Assembly: GCF_000764535.1 (NCBI RefSeq)
Contig: NZ_CP009571.1
Location: 2,413,001-2,477,000, forward strand
Length of the DNA stretch: 64,000 nucleotides
DNA from: Sphingomonas taxi
GTDB lineage: Bacteria > Pseudomonadota > Alphaproteobacteria > Sphingomonadales > Sphingomonadaceae
Direction of reading: 5' to 3'
Below the pieces are notes generated by a model. That model did no database searches. It was not told the DNA's origin and saw only the letters and a list, made by a program, of their open reading frames with translations. Within the stretch, counting starts at the first letter, position 1; each line of letters starts with the position of its first letter. A program made the translations under genes and the position numbers. Shown in pieces: positions 9,033-19,121 of the stretch.

Positions 9033-9568
9033 GCGACGCGTCCCGCCAGCCAGCCGTACAGGAACGCCTCGTCGGCGGGCCGGCGTTCGGCAAGCGAGAG
9101 GTAGCGTTCCCCCTGCAAGGCGTCGACCGCCTTGATCAGCACCGCCTCACCGGCCCGGCCGCGATGCGCGAGGAACGCGTCGAGCGCGGCGAGCGTCCGC
9201 GCGCCGATCATTCGGTCGAGCGCGAGATCGGGATAGTCGCGCGCATCGCGGTTGAGCGCGTTGAGCGCGCGCTGGAGGAAGCCGATCGCGGTGGTCGTCC
9301 CCATGTTAACGCCGGTATCGAACAATTCCGCCGCCAGCGCCGGCGCGCGCGTCGCGACCTGATCGAAGCCGGGCGCCTGCCAGTAGACGCGCTCGTAGAT
9401 GTCCGCCGCCACCGCCTGCGGCAGGTCGCGGATCGCGCCGTGATAACCGTTGGCGCGGGCGACCGCGGCGGTGATCCCCCAGCGCGTCGGGCCGCCGCGG
9501 TCGGCGGGATGATCGACATAGCCGCCTTCGCGGTCGATCAGCTGGTCGATGAGGGTCCGGATCGTCAT
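9029..9568 (-). CDS. Glycoside hydrolase family 108-type endolysin (N-acetylmuramidase)
   Basis: A 179-residue peptidoglycan hydrolase. The N-terminal domain carries the catalytic Glu in the REGGYVDHP motif (about residues 11-19), followed by DRGGPTRWGIT, as in GH108/ZliS lysozymes. The C-terminal half (from about 90, FDTGVNMGTTTAIGFLQ) matches the peptidoglycan-binding module that normally completes these enzymes. There is no signal peptide, so release would need the adjoining holin-like protein. I chose the ATG at 9568; another start at 9607 would add 13 residues. Confidence 0.85.
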   Translation of the reverse strand: MTIRTLIDQLIDREGGYVDHPADRGGPTRWGITAAVARANGYHGAIRDLPQAVAADIYERVYWQAPGFDQVATRAPALAAELFDTGVNMGTTTAIGFLQRALNALNRDARDYPDLALDRMIGARTLAALDAFLAHRGRAGEAVLIKAVDALQGERYLSLAERRPADEAFLYGWLAGRVA

Positions 9569-9710
9569 GGCGCACTCCCTTGCCGTTGCGAGGCAAACGG
9601 GGACCATGGCTTTTCCAAATAGGACAGCGCATCTTTGACGGTGGTCTGGAGGCGAGGCCGATCAGAGACTTGGCCGGTCACGCCGCGACGGCGCCTCCAA
9701 CACCCGATTC

Positions 9711-9746
9711 GGCCCCGGCAGCCCCGCCAACGGGACCACCGGGGCC
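9711..9746 (-). terminator. GC-rich hairpin after sdhA
   Basis: Eight-base arms GGCCCCGG and CCGGGGCC enclose a smaller imperfect CCCCGCC/CGGGA pairing. It sits 28 bases past the sdhA stop on the complement. There is no T-run after it, so intrinsic termination is only possible, not shown. Confidence 0.4.
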
Positions 9747-9773
9747 AAGGGCCGCCAGATCAGGCCGGGTGCC

Positions 9774-11576
9774 TCAATACACCCGCTTCTTCGGCTTGAT
9801 GTAGTCGACGTCGTCGGTGAGCGTATAATCGTGCACCGGACGGTAATCGATCGCGGTGGCGCCGCCGACGCCGCCCCAGCCGGTGAAGCTGGTGATCGTG
9901 TGCTTCATCCACTCGCCGTCGTCGCGATCCGGATAATCCTCGTTGACGTGGGCGCCGCGCGATTCCTTGCGGTTCGCCGCCGAATCGATCGTCACCACCG
10001 CCTGTGCGGCGAGATTGTCGAGCTCGAGCGTCTCGATGAGGTCGGTGTTCCAGATCAGGCTGCGGTCGTTGACCGAGACGTCGGCAATCTGGCCGTAGAT
10101 GTCCTTCATCAGCGCCTGGCCCTCGGTGAGCAGGGCGTTGTCGCGGAACACCGCGCAATGCTTCTGCATCGTCCGCTGCATCTGGCCGCGGATCTCCGCG
10201 GTCGGGATGCTACCGGTGGCGTTGCGGAACTTGTCGAGGCGGGTCAGCGACAGCTCTTCCGAGCCCTTGGGCAGCGGATTGTGCGTGCCGTTGGGCTTGC
10301 AGATGTCGGCGATCCGCTTGCCGGTGGCGCGGCCGAACACGACGAGATCGATCAGCGAGTTCGAACCGAGCCGGTTGGCGCCATGGACCGAGACGCACGC
10401 CGCCTCGCCGACCGCGAACAGGCCGGGGACGACGGTATCGGGATTGCCGTCCTTGAGGTGGACGACCTCACCGTGGAAGTTGGTCGGGATGCCGCCCATG
10501 TTGTAATGGACCGTCGGCGTAACGGGCAGCGGCTGGCGGGTCAGGTCGACGCCGGCGAAGATCTTGCCGGTCTCGGTGATGCCGGGCAGCCGCTCGTGCA
10601 GCACCGCGGGATCGATGTGGTCGAGGTGCAGGAAGATATGGTCGCCGTTCTTGCCGACGCCGCGGCCTTCCCGCATCTCCATCGCCATCGACCGCGACAC
10701 GACGTCGCGGCTGGCGAGGTCCTTCGCCGACGGCGCGTAGCGCTCCATGAAGCGCTCGCCCTCGGAATTGGTGAGATAGCCGCCCTCACCGCGCGCGCCC
10801 TCGGTGATGAGCACGCCCGCGCCGTAGATGCCGGTCGGGTGGAACTGGACGAACTCCATGTCCTGCAGCGGCAGGCCGGCGCGCAGCACCATGCCGCCGC
10901 CGTCACCGGTGCAGGTATGCGCCGAGGTCGCCGAGAAATAGCAGCGGCCGTAGCCACCGGTCGCGAGCACGGTGTTGTGCGCGCGGAAACGGTGGATGCT
11001 GCCGTCTTCCATGCACAGCGCGACGACGCCGCGGCACTGGCCGTTCTCCATGATGAGATCGAGCGCGAAATATTCGACGTAGAAATCCGCGTCGTAGCGC
11101 AGGCTCTGCTGATAGAGCGTGTGCAGCATCGCATGGCCGGTGCGGTCCGCGGCGGCGCAGGTGCGCTGCGCGGGCGGGCCTTCGCCCATGTTCTGCATCA
11201 TGCCACCGAACGGGCGCTGATAGATGCGGCCCTCGTCAGTGCGGCTGAACGGCATGCCGGCATGTTCGAGCTCGTAGACTGCGGCGGGCGCCTCGCGGAC
11301 CATATATTCGATCGCGTCCTGGTCGCCGAGCCAGTCGGAACCCTTGACGGTGTCGAACATATGCCAGGTCCAGTGATCCGGACCCATGTTGCCGAGGCTG
11401 GCGGCGATGCCGCCCTGCGCCGCGACGGTGTGGCTGCGGGTCGGGAACACCTTGGTGATGCAGGCAGTCTTGAGGCCGTTCTGCGCGCATTCCATCACGG
11501 CGCGCAGGCCCGAACCGCCGGCGCCGACGACGACCGCGTCATAGGTGTGATCGATGATCTTGTACGCGTCCGACAT
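9774..11576 (-). CDS. sdhA: Succinate dehydrogenase flavoprotein subunit
   Basis: A 600-residue catalytic subunit of complex II that oxidises succinate to fumarate. The FAD-binding [12 protein letters not shown] motif is at residues 16-27, the flavin-attaching His at 49 ([10 protein letters not shown]), and the substrate-site motif [11 protein letters not shown] is near 390. Its start shares one base with the sdhD stop, so sdhC-sdhD-sdhA is one transcription unit. No sdhB follows; a lysis cassette and hslVU come next instead. Confidence 0.96.
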   Translation of the reverse strand: MSDAYKIIDHTYDAVVVGAGGSGLRAVMECAQNGLKTACITKVFPTRSHTVAAQGGIAASLGNMGPDHWTWHMFDTVKGSDWLGDQDAIEYMVREAPAAVYELEHAGMPFSRTDEGRIYQRPFGGMMQNMGEGPPAQRTCAAADRTGHAMLHTLYQQSLRYDADFYVEYFALDLIMENGQCRGVVALCMEDGSIHRFRAHNTVLATGGYGRCYFSATSAHTCTGDGGGMVLRAGLPLQDMEFVQFHPTGIYGAGVLITEGARGEGGYLTNSEGERFMERYAPSAKDLASRDVVSRSMAMEMREGRGVGKNGDHIFLHLDHIDPAVLHERLPGITETGKIFAGVDLTRQPLPVTPTVHYNMGGIPTNFHGEVVHLKDGNPDTVVPGLFAVGEAACVSVHGANRLGSNSLIDLVVFGRATGKRIADICKPNGTHNPLPKGSEELSLTRLDKFRNATGSIPTAEIRGQMQRTMQKHCAVFRDNALLTEGQALMKDIYGQIADVSVNDRSLIWNTDLIETLELDNLAAQAVVTIDSAANRKESRGAHVNEDYPDRDDGEWMKHTITSFTGWGGVGGATAIDYRPVHDYTLTDDVDYIKPKKRVY

Positions 11577-11959
11577 TATGCGGCGGCTCCGAAGGCGACC
11601 TTGAGGATCGCGAAGATGGCGATCGCGGCGGTGGCGACCGTGAAGAAGTTGAGCGCGAGGATCGCGGCGACGCGCTTCTGCTCGTGCTGGTAATCCTCGA
11701 TCACGACCTGGAGGCCCAGGCGGAAATGATAGAAGACCGAGACGATCAGCAGCAGCATCGGCACCGCCGCCCAGCTGTTCTGCAGCCAGCTATGCACGCT
11801 GGCATAGTCGTAGCCCGGCATGCGCAGGATCGCGAAGACGAACCAGAGCGTCAGGAACAGGTTCGAGCCGGCGGTGACGCGCTGGCGCCACCAATGGTGC
11901 GCGCCTTCCTTGGCGCTGCCGAGACCGCGGACGCGGCCGATATGCGTACCCGAACCCAT
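11576..11959 (-). CDS. sdhD: Succinate dehydrogenase hydrophobic membrane anchor
   Basis: A 127-residue membrane subunit with three hydrophobic helices (about residues 31-51, 63-85 and 101-122). The N-terminal [13 protein letters not shown] and the [15 protein letters not shown] segment, which holds the heme-ligand region and the conserved Asp-Tyr, are the SdhD signature. It overlaps sdhC (TAATG) and sdhA. Confidence 0.93.
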   Translation of the reverse strand: MGSGTHIGRVRGLGSAKEGAHHWWRQRVTAGSNLFLTLWFVFAILRMPGYDYASVHSWLQNSWAAVPMLLLIVSVFYHFRLGLQVVIEDYQHEQKRVAAILALNFFTVATAAIAIFAILKVAFGAAA

Positions 11960-12387
11960 TACTTGACCCCCAGGTAGAGCCAGAAGGCCGCGGTCAGCAC
12001 GAAGCCGCCGGCCATCACGATCAGGCTGAACATCTTGTTGCGCTTCAATTCGAACGCGGCGCCCGCGTCCATGACGAGGTGGCGGATGCCGTTCAGCATG
12101 TGCGTGAAGAAGGCATAAGTGATGCCGACGAAGACCACCCAGCCGACGATGTTGAGATTGCCGGCATCGTTGGTGAACACGTTGCGGAAGCTCGCATAGG
12201 CCTCCGCCCCGCTCGCGATCGCGGCGAGCCACCAGACGAGCAGCACGGTGCCGACCGTCGCCATGCCCGAGCCGGTCGCGCGGTGCAGGATGGAGACCAG
12301 CATGTGCGGCCCCCAGCTATAGTGGAGCTTCAGAAAGCCCGAAAAGAGATGCGGGCTGCGCGGACGCGCCGGAGTGCGGGATGCCAT
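11959..12387 (-). CDS. sdhC: Succinate dehydrogenase cytochrome b556 subunit
   Basis: A 142-residue membrane anchor. The conserved N-terminal block RSPHLFSGFLKLHYSW and the quinone-site motif SILHRATG are followed by three membrane helices, with the heme-ligand His in HMLNGIRHLVMD. It is the first gene of the sdhCDA unit; its promoter must lie in the 205-base gap up to 12592, shared with the divergent chemoreceptor gene. Confidence 0.94.
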   Translation of the reverse strand: MASRTPARPRSPHLFSGFLKLHYSWGPHMLVSILHRATGSGMATVGTVLLVWWLAAIASGAEAYASFRNVFTNDAGNLNIVGWVVFVGITYAFFTHMLNGIRHLVMDAGAAFELKRNKMFSLIVMAGGFVLTAAFWLYLGVK

Positions 12388-12592
12388 GAACGGTCCTCGG
12401 GCAAGATCAATGCAGTGCCTATTAGGCCCGCCATGCCGCGATGCAACCCATAGCGGCCGCTTCGCTCACCTCGCCGACGCCGCCGCGGCCTGCTTTCCCG
12501 GCGACCCCCATGCGCGCCTCTAACCGCACATTAACCAGTGATGTCTAATTCGGACAATATCGTTCACGCCCCGCTGATCGCCGGAGACGCTC

Positions 12593-13954
12593 TTGCCCGA
12601 CATTGCCCTTCCCAAGCCGGCCAGCATCGCCGCCGCGATCGACCTGCGCAGCCGCATCGTCGCCTTCGACGGCGGCGAGAATACGCTGATGGCGCGCGCG
12701 GCGGAATTGTGGACGGTCATCGAGCCCGATGCGCCGACGATCGTCGAGGCCTATTGGTCGCATTGGCGGCGTGCGCACCCCGGTGCCGCCGAATGGACGC
12801 CGCTGGAAACCGAACGCCGCATCGTCGCCGGCATCACCTATCTGCGCAACCGCTGCTGCCACCTCGACGGGCTCGCCTGGGTCGAATCGCTCGAGCGGTC
12901 GGTCGCCGCGGCTTATGCCGCCGGCGTCTCGACGATGGAGGTGCTGGCGATGTCCTGCGCCAGCGACCGCGCCGCGCTCCAGGCGCTGATGGCGCGCGTT
13001 CCCGCCGACGATTTGCGCCAGGGCGCGCTGGTCGATGCGCTGATGCGCCTGTTCGGCATGGAGACCGAACTGACCGTCGAACTGTTCGCCGGCTATGCCG
13101 AACATGGCGCCCGCCTCGCCCGCGAGGGGCTGGCCTCCGAATTCCGCGAAGGCATCGCCTCCGCGGTCGAGACCGCGACCGACGAGGGCCGCGCGCTGCG
13201 CGACCAGGCGCAGCGCAGCTCGGGCTCGGCGCGCGGCATGCTCGGCAAAACGAGCGAGGTCGCCGCCGCCGCCGAACAATCCGCGGTCGCGATGCGCGAG
13301 GCGGCGCAGACCGCCGCCGGCCTGATCCGCGCGATCGAGGACGCCCGAACCGAGGTCGAGGCCGCCGCCGAGATCGCCAGCCGCGCCAGCGTACAGGCGA
13401 CCAATGCGGTCGGCATGTCGGAGACGCTGAGCGATCACGCCAAGTCGATCGAGTCGATCCTCAGCCTGATCCGCGACATCGCCGGGCAGACCAATCTGCT
13501 CGCGCTCAACGCGACGATCGAGGCAGCGCGCGCCGGCGACGCCGGCCGCGGCTTCGCGGTGGTGGCGCAGGAGGTGAAGAGCCTCGCCAACCAGACCGCG
13601 CGCGCCACCGACGATATCGCCGCCAAGATCGCCTCGATCCAGTCGGCGACGCGCTCGACGGTCGACACCAACGCCAGCATCAAGACGACCGTCGCCGAGG
13701 TGCAGGAGAGCGCCGACCGCATCCGCTATGCGATGGAGGCGCAGGCGCAGACCGTCACCGCGATCACCGCTGCGGTCGACGAGACCGCGCTCGCCGCCGA
13801 TTCGATGTCGAGCACGATCGCCGCGATCCGTACCGATACCGAGACGGTGGCGGCGGAGATCGACGACGTCGGCCGCGGCTTCGACCGGCTCGACGGCCAG
13901 CTCAATTCGCTCAAGACCAGCGCCGGCGAGTTCGTCGCCAAGGTCGCCGCCTGA
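12593..13954 (+). CDS. Globin-coupled sensor methyl-accepting chemotaxis protein, copy 1
   Basis: A 453-residue soluble chemoreceptor with no membrane helix. The N-terminal part (about 25-175) is all-helical and fits a protoglobin sensor domain, which would bind heme and report O2 or another gas. A coiled-coil signalling domain follows (about 200-450) with the CheA/CheW-contact tip [20 protein letters not shown] and [15 protein letters not shown]. The best start is TTG at 12593; the next in-frame ATG would cut into the sensor domain. The second copy begins 1 base after its stop. The heme-ligand His is not assigned with certainty. Confidence 0.82.
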   Translation: MPDIALPKPASIAAAIDLRSRIVAFDGGENTLMARAAELWTVIEPDAPTIVEAYWSHWRRAHPGAAEWTPLETERRIVAGITYLRNRCCHLDGLAWVESLERSVAAAYAAGVSTMEVLAMSCASDRAALQALMARVPADDLRQGALVDALMRLFGMETELTVELFAGYAEHGARLAREGLASEFREGIASAVETATDEGRALRDQAQRSSGSARGMLGKTSEVAAAAEQSAVAMREAAQTAAGLIRAIEDARTEVEAAAEIASRASVQATNAVGMSETLSDHAKSIESILSLIRDIAGQTNLLALNATIEAARAGDAGRGFAVVAQEVKSLANQTARATDDIAAKIASIQSATRSTVDTNASIKTTVAEVQESADRIRYAMEAQAQTVTAITAAVDETALAADSMSSTIAAIRTDTETVAAEIDDVGRGFDRLDGQLNSLKTSAGEFVAKVAA

Positions 13955-13955
13955 G

Positions 13956-15335
13956 ATGGTCTCCGCTCCGATCCGCCGGCATCAGATCACGGGCGAGACG
14001 CTGCAGGCGCGGCGCAGCATCGTCGAGCATCTCGGCGAATATGACTGGGACGGGACGCTCGCCGCATCCTGCCGCCAAATCTCGGCGCTGCTGCGGCCCG
14101 AGGATTATCGCGAGATTTCCAGCCGCTTCTGGGACCATTATCTGTCGCTGCCCGCCGCGCAGCCATTGCGGCCGCTGTTCACCCCCGAACGGCTCGACCG
14201 GCGGGTGCGCGAAAGCGCGCATTATGCCTTCCTCAAATACAACGCGCCGTTCGACGAGACATGGGGCGAGATCGCCATCACCCATGCCGAACGGTCGGAA
14301 CAATCGGGCATCCCGCTTCCCAGCCTGCAGGCGGCGCTGGCCCAATCGCACAGTTTCACCGTGCAGACGATCGAGCGGCATTGCGAGGGCGACACCAAGC
14401 GGCTGCTGCGCCTGTGCGACGCAGTGCAGCGCATCGCACTCGTCGAATCGGATCTGATGACCGGCCGACTCGCGACGCTACGCGCCGAGGCGGCGCGGCA
14501 GGAGCGCCAGACGCGCTCGGCCGCGTTCCGCGAGAGCATCGCCACCTCGATCGAGGGCGCCGCGACGCTGGGCGCACGCATCCGCGTGCAGGCCAGCGCC
14601 GCCTCCGCCTCGACGCGCGAGGTGCTCGGCAAGGCGAGCGAGGTCGCCGCCGCCGCCGAGGAATCGGCGGTGGCGATGCGCGAGGCGGCACAGACCGCCG
14701 CCGGGCTGATCCGCGCGATCGAGGACGCCCGCATCGAGGTCGATTCGGCCGCCGGAATCGCGCTGCGCGCCAGCGAACATGCCGGCGAGGCGGTGCGGGC
14801 GAGCGGCCTGCTCAGCGACCATGCGCAATCGATCGAATCGATCCTCGGCCTGATCCGCGCCATCGCCGGGCAGACCAATCTGCTCGCGCTCAACGCGACG
14901 ATCGAGGCGGCGCGCGCCGGCGACGCCGGCCGCGGCTTCGCAGTGGTGGCGCAGGAGGTGAAGAGCCTCGCCAACCAGACCGCGCGTGCCACCGACGACA
15001 TCGCTGCCAAGATCGCCGCGATCCAGCATGCGACGCGCACGACGGTGGCGACCAACGCCTCGATCAAGGCGACCGTCTCCGAGGTGCAGGAATCCGCCGA
15101 CCGCATCCGCGACGCGATGGCGGCACAGGCGCACACCGTCACCGCGATCACCGCCGCGGTCGACGAGACCGCGCTCGCCGCCGATTCGATGTCGAGCACG
15201 ATCGCCGCGATCCGCACCGACACGCAATCCGTCGCCGGCGAGATCGACTCGCTCGGCGAAGGCTTCGGCGAAGTCGGCGACCGGCTCGGGCAATTGCAGC
15301 AATCGGCGGACAGCTTCTCGGCCAGCGTGGGGTGA
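13956..15335 (+). CDS. Globin-coupled sensor methyl-accepting chemotaxis protein, copy 2
   Basis: A 459-residue soluble receptor with the same layout as the upstream gene: a helical protoglobin-like domain (about 25-190, including [10 protein letters not shown] and [15 protein letters not shown]) and an MCP signalling domain (about 210-455). The sensor halves of the two genes differ strongly, while the signalling halves are almost identical in DNA. No adaptation or che genes are nearby, so the receptors must couple to a kinase encoded elsewhere. The start ATG at 13956 directly follows the upstream stop. Confidence 0.82.
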   Translation: MVSAPIRRHQITGETLQARRSIVEHLGEYDWDGTLAASCRQISALLRPEDYREISSRFWDHYLSLPAAQPLRPLFTPERLDRRVRESAHYAFLKYNAPFDETWGEIAITHAERSEQSGIPLPSLQAALAQSHSFTVQTIERHCEGDTKRLLRLCDAVQRIALVESDLMTGRLATLRAEAARQERQTRSAAFRESIATSIEGAATLGARIRVQASAASASTREVLGKASEVAAAAEESAVAMREAAQTAAGLIRAIEDARIEVDSAAGIALRASEHAGEAVRASGLLSDHAQSIESILGLIRAIAGQTNLLALNATIEAARAGDAGRGFAVVAQEVKSLANQTARATDDIAAKIAAIQHATRTTVATNASIKATVSEVQESADRIRDAMAAQAHTVTAITAAVDETALAADSMSSTIAAIRTDTQSVAGEIDSLGEGFGEVGDRLGQLQQSADSFSASVG

Positions 15336-15370
15336 CGGCGGGGGGCTACGTAACGCCGCTCCCGCCCTGT

Positions 15371-15640
15371 CCTCCCCCGCCAGGGCAGGGGAATCGCATA
15401 TGGCTACGGCAATGAGTTTCGATCGGCTTCCTCATCAAATTCGTCACCCCGGACTTGTTCCGGGGTCCACCGGGCCGCGAGAGAATGGTGTCGGATCAAG
15501 CCTCTCTCCTCGCCGCAGGGTGGACCCCGGAACGAGTCCGGGGTGACGGGGTGGGTTTGGAAAACGGCGGACCCACACACATCTTCATGTGCGATAGCCC
15601 TGCCCGCCAAGGAGCGCCGGAGGCGTGACCGGAGGGGAGG
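15371..15640. repeat. Composite palindromic repeat, copy B
   Basis: The same block order as copy A: CCTCCCCCGCCAGGGCAGGG end, ATCGCATATGGCT, the CCCCGGACTTGTTCCGGGG hairpin, GGGCCGCGAGAGAATGGTGT, the mirrored CCCCGGAACGAGTCCGGGG hairpin, then GCGATAGCCCTGCCCGCC. It fills most of the 375-base gap before the SDR gene; nothing else is seen there. Confidence 0.75.
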
Positions 15641-15710
15641 ACAGGCCGGCAGCCCCATAGCAGCACACCCCCCGGTTGCCGCCCCCTGCCCCGCCGCCTA
15701 AAGCCGCGGC

Positions 15711-16406
15711 ATGGCTATCCTTCTGACCGGATCGAGCCGCGGCATCGGCGCGGCGATCCTCGACACCCTCACCGCGACCGGCGTGCAGGTGATCGGACAC
15801 GGCACGCGCAGCGGCATCGCCGCCGACTTCGCCGATCCCGCCGCGCCGCGCGCGCTGTGGGACGCGGCGCTGGCGCAAAGCGGCGGGACGATCGACGTGC
15901 TGGTCAACAATGCCGGCGTGTTCGAGGCGAACCCGCTCGACCGCGACGATGACGCATGGGTCGCCGACTGGGAGCGGACGCTGCGCATCAACCTGACCGC
16001 CGCCGCCGAATTGTGCCGGCTCGCCGTGCGCCACTGGCAGCAGGCCGGTACCGGCGGCCGGATCGTCAACATCGCCAGCCGCGCTGCCTATCGCGGCGAC
16101 AGCCCGGCGCACTGGCATTATGCCGCCGCCAAGGCGGGCATGGTCGCGATGACCAAGACGATCGCGCGCGGCTATGCGAAGGAGGGCATCCTCGCCTTCG
16201 CGATCTGCCCCGGCTTCACGATGACCGGGATGGCGGACGACTATCTCGCCAGCCGCGGCGGCGACAAATTGCTCGCCGACATTCCGCTCGGCAGGGTCGC
16301 CGATCCGCAGGAGGTCGCGGCGGTGGCGCGCTTCTGCGCGCTGGAGGCGCCCGCGTCGATGACCGGCGCGGTGCTCGACGTGAACGGGGCGAGCTATGTC
16401 CGCTGA
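15711..16406 (+). CDS. Short-chain dehydrogenase/reductase
   Basis: A 231-residue classical SDR with a Rossmann NAD(P)-binding motif (TGSSRGIG, residues 6-13), the NNAG motif (about 65-68), the catalytic Ser in NIASRAAY, and the catalytic YAAAK (Tyr-x-x-x-Lys). The length and the C-terminal GAVLDVNGASYVR segment fit 3-oxoacyl-ACP reductase-like members, but the substrate is unknown. It overlaps prmA by 11 bases. Confidence 0.85.
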   Translation: MAILLTGSSRGIGAAILDTLTATGVQVIGHGTRSGIAADFADPAAPRALWDAALAQSGGTIDVLVNNAGVFEANPLDRDDDAWVADWERTLRINLTAAAELCRLAVRHWQQAGTGGRIVNIASRAAYRGDSPAHWHYAAAKAGMVAMTKTIARGYAKEGILAFAICPGFTMTGMADDYLASRGGDKLLADIPLGRVADPQEVAAVARFCALEAPASMTGAVLDVNGASYVR

Positions 16407-17340
16407 ATCGTGGAAGGTCAGCCTGCCCTGCACCCGCGCCGAGGCGGAGGCGATCGACAGCGCCTCCGATCTGGCGATCGAAGCGGTGCTGATGACCACC
16501 GAGGAGGTCGAGGACGATGTCGAACGCTGGCGGCTCGACGCCTATCTGGAGCAGGAGCCCGATGCGGCGATGCTCGCGACGCTGCACGCGTTGGTGCCGA
16601 GCGCGAGCGGACATGATCCGGTGGTCGAGAGACTGTCCGATCAGGATTGGGTGGCGATGAGCCAGGCCGGGCTGGAGCCGATCCGCGAGGGGCGGTTCGT
16701 CGTCCACACCAGCGCGCATCCGGTGACGCCGCCCGCCGGCGGCCGCGCCTTCCTGATCGAGGCGGGACAGGCGTTCGGGACCGGCCATCACGGCACGACG
16801 AGCGGCTGCCTCGCGATGCTCGACACGCTGGCGGAGGCCGGGCGCGACTTCGCCAAGGTGATCGACGTCGGGACCGGGACCGGGCTGCTCGCCTTCGCGG
16901 CGGTCGATCTGTGGCCCGACGCGACGGTGGTGGCGACCGATATCGATCCGGTGGCGATCGACGTGACGCGCGAGAATGCCGAGCGCAACGATGTCGAGGG
17001 CGTCGCCTTGTTCGTCGCCGACGGCGCGCGGCACCCGGATATCGACGCGGTCGCGCCCTATGATCTGGTGATCGCCAACATCCTCGCCGGCCCCCTGGTG
17101 TCGATGGCGCCCGAACTCGCGGCGATCGCCGCGCCCGATGCGGTCATCGTGCTCGCCGGGTTGCTCGAGACGCAGCGCGAGACCGTGGTCGCGGCCTATG
17201 CGGCGTGCGGCTGCACGCTGGAGGCGATCGACCGGCGCGGCGACTGGACGGTGCTGCGTCTGCGCGCCGGCGCCGACCGCTACGTCCCGACCGCGCCGTT
17301 CGATCCCAACGGCCGCGACGGCTGGGCGCTGGATCTTTAG
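16396..17340 (+). CDS. prmA: Ribosomal protein L11 methyltransferase
   Basis: A 314-residue SAM-dependent enzyme that trimethylates ribosomal protein L11. The N-terminal substrate-recognition domain is followed by a linker and the class I methyltransferase fold: GQAFGTGHHGTT, motif I VIDVGTGTGLLAFAA (about 157-171), ATDIDPVAID, and the catalytic-loop NILAGPL (about 230). These are characteristic of PrmA. The ATG lies inside the end of the SDR gene. Confidence 0.92.
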   Translation: MSAESWKVSLPCTRAEAEAIDSASDLAIEAVLMTTEEVEDDVERWRLDAYLEQEPDAAMLATLHALVPSASGHDPVVERLSDQDWVAMSQAGLEPIREGRFVVHTSAHPVTPPAGGRAFLIEAGQAFGTGHHGTTSGCLAMLDTLAEAGRDFAKVIDVGTGTGLLAFAAVDLWPDATVVATDIDPVAIDVTRENAERNDVEGVALFVADGARHPDIDAVAPYDLVIANILAGPLVSMAPELAAIAAPDAVIVLAGLLETQRETVVAAYAACGCTLEAIDRRGDWTVLRLRAGADRYVPTAPFDPNGRDGWALDL

Positions 17341-17420
17341 CCCCTCCGTTCGTGCTGAGCCAACGGGGGGAGGTGTGGCCCAGCGGCGGGTGATGAGGCT
17401 CGCGACCTCTCACCTCCACC

Positions 17421-17503
17421 CCGTCACCCCGGCCTTGCGCCGGGGTCCCGCTTCTTCGGACGGCGAGGCAAGCGGGATGCCGGATCAAGGCCGGCATGAC
17501 GGT
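17421..17503. repeat. Palindromic repeat, GTCACCCCGG type, degenerate copy
   Basis: CCGTCACCCCGGCCTTGCGCCGGGGTCCCGCTTCTTC followed by a mirrored AAGCGGGATGCCGGATCAAGGCCGGCATGACGG. It lies between the convergent prmA and phhA genes and may act as a bidirectional terminator. Confidence 0.6.
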
Positions 17504-17547
17504 GAATTTGGCGGACGTCGCGCCCCCCCTTCGAAGCAACGGCGTGA

Positions 17548-18420
17548 TTACCCCCGCGCCTTGCTCCGCGCATAATGCTGCGTGCCTTGAGTCAGCACGC
17601 GGTCGCCGGCGACGATCGCCGCGACCGGGATATCCTCCTGCGCTTTCAGCTCCTCGTACAAGGGCGCGAAATCGGTCTCGACCGTGACGCGCAGCAATTC
17701 CTCGAAGCTCGGGATGACGAAATAATTCTGCTGGAAATCATCGATCCGATATTCGGTGCGCATCACCCGCGCGATGTCGAAGGCGATGCGGTTGGGGCTC
17801 GGATCGTCGAGCGCGAAGCGGCTTTCGGCGAAGCTCGACACGATGCCCGAGCCGTAGATGCGCAGGTCGTCGCCCTCCTGGATCAAGCCGAACTCGACCG
17901 TGTACCAATAGAGCCGCCCGAGATATTTCAGCGCATCGAGCCCCAGCGCGCGCTGCCCGCCGCGGCCATAGGCTTCGAGATAATCGGCGAACACCGGATC
18001 GGCGAGCATCGGCACGTGGCCGAACACGTCGTGAAAGACGTCGGGCTCCTGCAGATAGTCGAGCTGGTCGGGGCGACGGATGAAATTGCCCGCGACGAAG
18101 CGGCGGTTGGCCATATGGTCGAAGAAGACGTCGTCGGGGACCAGCCCCGGCACCGCGACGACCTGCCAGCCGGTCAGCTTCATCAGCCGTTCGGACAATT
18201 CGGCGAAATCGGGTATGCCCGGCTTCGACAGTTTGAGCACGTCGAGCCCGCGCAGATAGGCGTCGGACGCGCGCCCGGGGAGCAATTGCGACTGGCGCGC
18301 GAACAAGGTGTCCCAGGTCGCATGCTCCTCGGCGGTATAATGCTGCCAGTTCTGGGCGATCGTCCAGTCGGCGGCGGCCTCGGCCGGGGGCGTTTCGGTC
18401 ACGTGTGATTCATCTGCCAT
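17548..18420 (-). CDS. phhA: Phenylalanine 4-monooxygenase
   Basis: A 290-residue iron- and pterin-dependent hydroxylase that converts phenylalanine to tyrosine. The catalytic-domain signature VFHDVFGHVPML supplies the two His iron ligands, and the Glu ligand is in WYTVEFGLIQEGD. It is the short bacterial form without the regulatory ACT domain of animal enzymes. The gene is divergent from the TIGR02117 gene, with only 26 bases between the chosen starts. Confidence 0.93.
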   Translation of the reverse strand: MADESHVTETPPAEAAADWTIAQNWQHYTAEEHATWDTLFARQSQLLPGRASDAYLRGLDVLKLSKPGIPDFAELSERLMKLTGWQVVAVPGLVPDDVFFDHMANRRFVAGNFIRRPDQLDYLQEPDVFHDVFGHVPMLADPVFADYLEAYGRGGQRALGLDALKYLGRLYWYTVEFGLIQEGDDLRIYGSGIVSSFAESRFALDDPSPNRIAFDIARVMRTEYRIDDFQQNYFVIPSFEELLRVTVETDFAPLYEELKAQEDIPVAAIVAGDRVLTQGTQHYARSKARG

Positions 18421-18446
18421 ATGGTCAGACTAGCATAAGGTTTCGG

Positions 18447-19121
18447 ATGATACGACATCGTGTCTCGGCAAGAATGTTGCGCTGGCCGGGACGGGTGGCC
18501 TTGCTGTTGTTCGGGCCCGTGTTCGGCTATGGCGTCGCGGGGCTGATCGGCGGGGCCTTGCCCGCCAATGCCGGGTGGCGGCCGCCGGCGGATGGCGTGC
18601 GCATCTATGTCGAATCGAACGGCGTGCACGTCGGGCTGGTGGTCCCGAAGGTGGCGGCGGGGGTGGATTGGCGCGGGATCGCGCCCGGAGCGGACCTGCG
18701 CGATCCGCGTTATGGAGGCTATGATCATCTTGCAATCGGCTGGGGCGAACGCACTTTCTTCCTCGAAACGGCAACCTGGGCGGACGTCCGGCTCGGCACC
18801 GTGCTCGCCGCGGCGCGCGGCAGCGACGCGACGTTGATGCACGTCGAGCACGTCCCGGCGCCGCGCGTCGGCGGTCGGTCGCGCAGCGTGTTGCTGCGCC
18901 CGGCCGAATACCGGCGACTCGCCGCCTACATCCGCGCCAGCCTCGCGCCCGAACGGACGCGCTATCGCGGCTATGACGCCAATGACGTCTTCTACGCCGC
19001 GCGCGGCCATTACAGCGCGGTGCAGACGTGCAATGCCTGGACGGGCGACGCCTTGCGGCAGGCAGGCGTACGGATCGGGCGGTGGACGCCGTTTCCGCTG
19101 ACGGTGACGGCATGGTTCTAG
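18447..19121 (+). CDS. TIGR02117/DUF2459 family protein
   Basis: A 224-residue protein with one N-terminal membrane segment (about 14-35, ALLLFGPVFGYGVAGLIGG) and a globular domain of a family known mainly from sphingomonads and other proteobacteria. The motifs SNGVHVGLVVP, AIGWGERTFF and the Cys-containing QTCNAWTGDALRQAG are conserved-looking and suggest a Cys/His active site as in papain-like folds, though that is inference. The ATG at 18447 is preferred over 18405, which lies inside phhA. It overlaps the following hydrolase by 10 bases. Confidence 0.78.
   Translation: MIRHRVSARMLRWPGRVALLLFGPVFGYGVAGLIGGALPANAGWRPPADGVRIYVESNGVHVGLVVPKVAAGVDWRGIAPGADLRDPRYGGYDHLAIGWGERTFFLETATWADVRLGTVLAAARGSDATLMHVEHVPAPRVGGRSRSVLLRPAEYRRLAAYIRASLAPERTRYRGYDANDVFYAARGHYSAVQTCNAWTGDALRQAGVRIGRWTPFPLTVTAWF

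Noticed and set aside
8772..9568. A prophage around the endolysin and holin
   Set aside because: The flanks are sdh and hslVU; no integrase, capsid, terminase or repressor is visible.
9831..11693. A long open frame antisense to sdhA
   Set aside because: sdhA is unambiguous on the other strand; the antisense frame shows no known motif.
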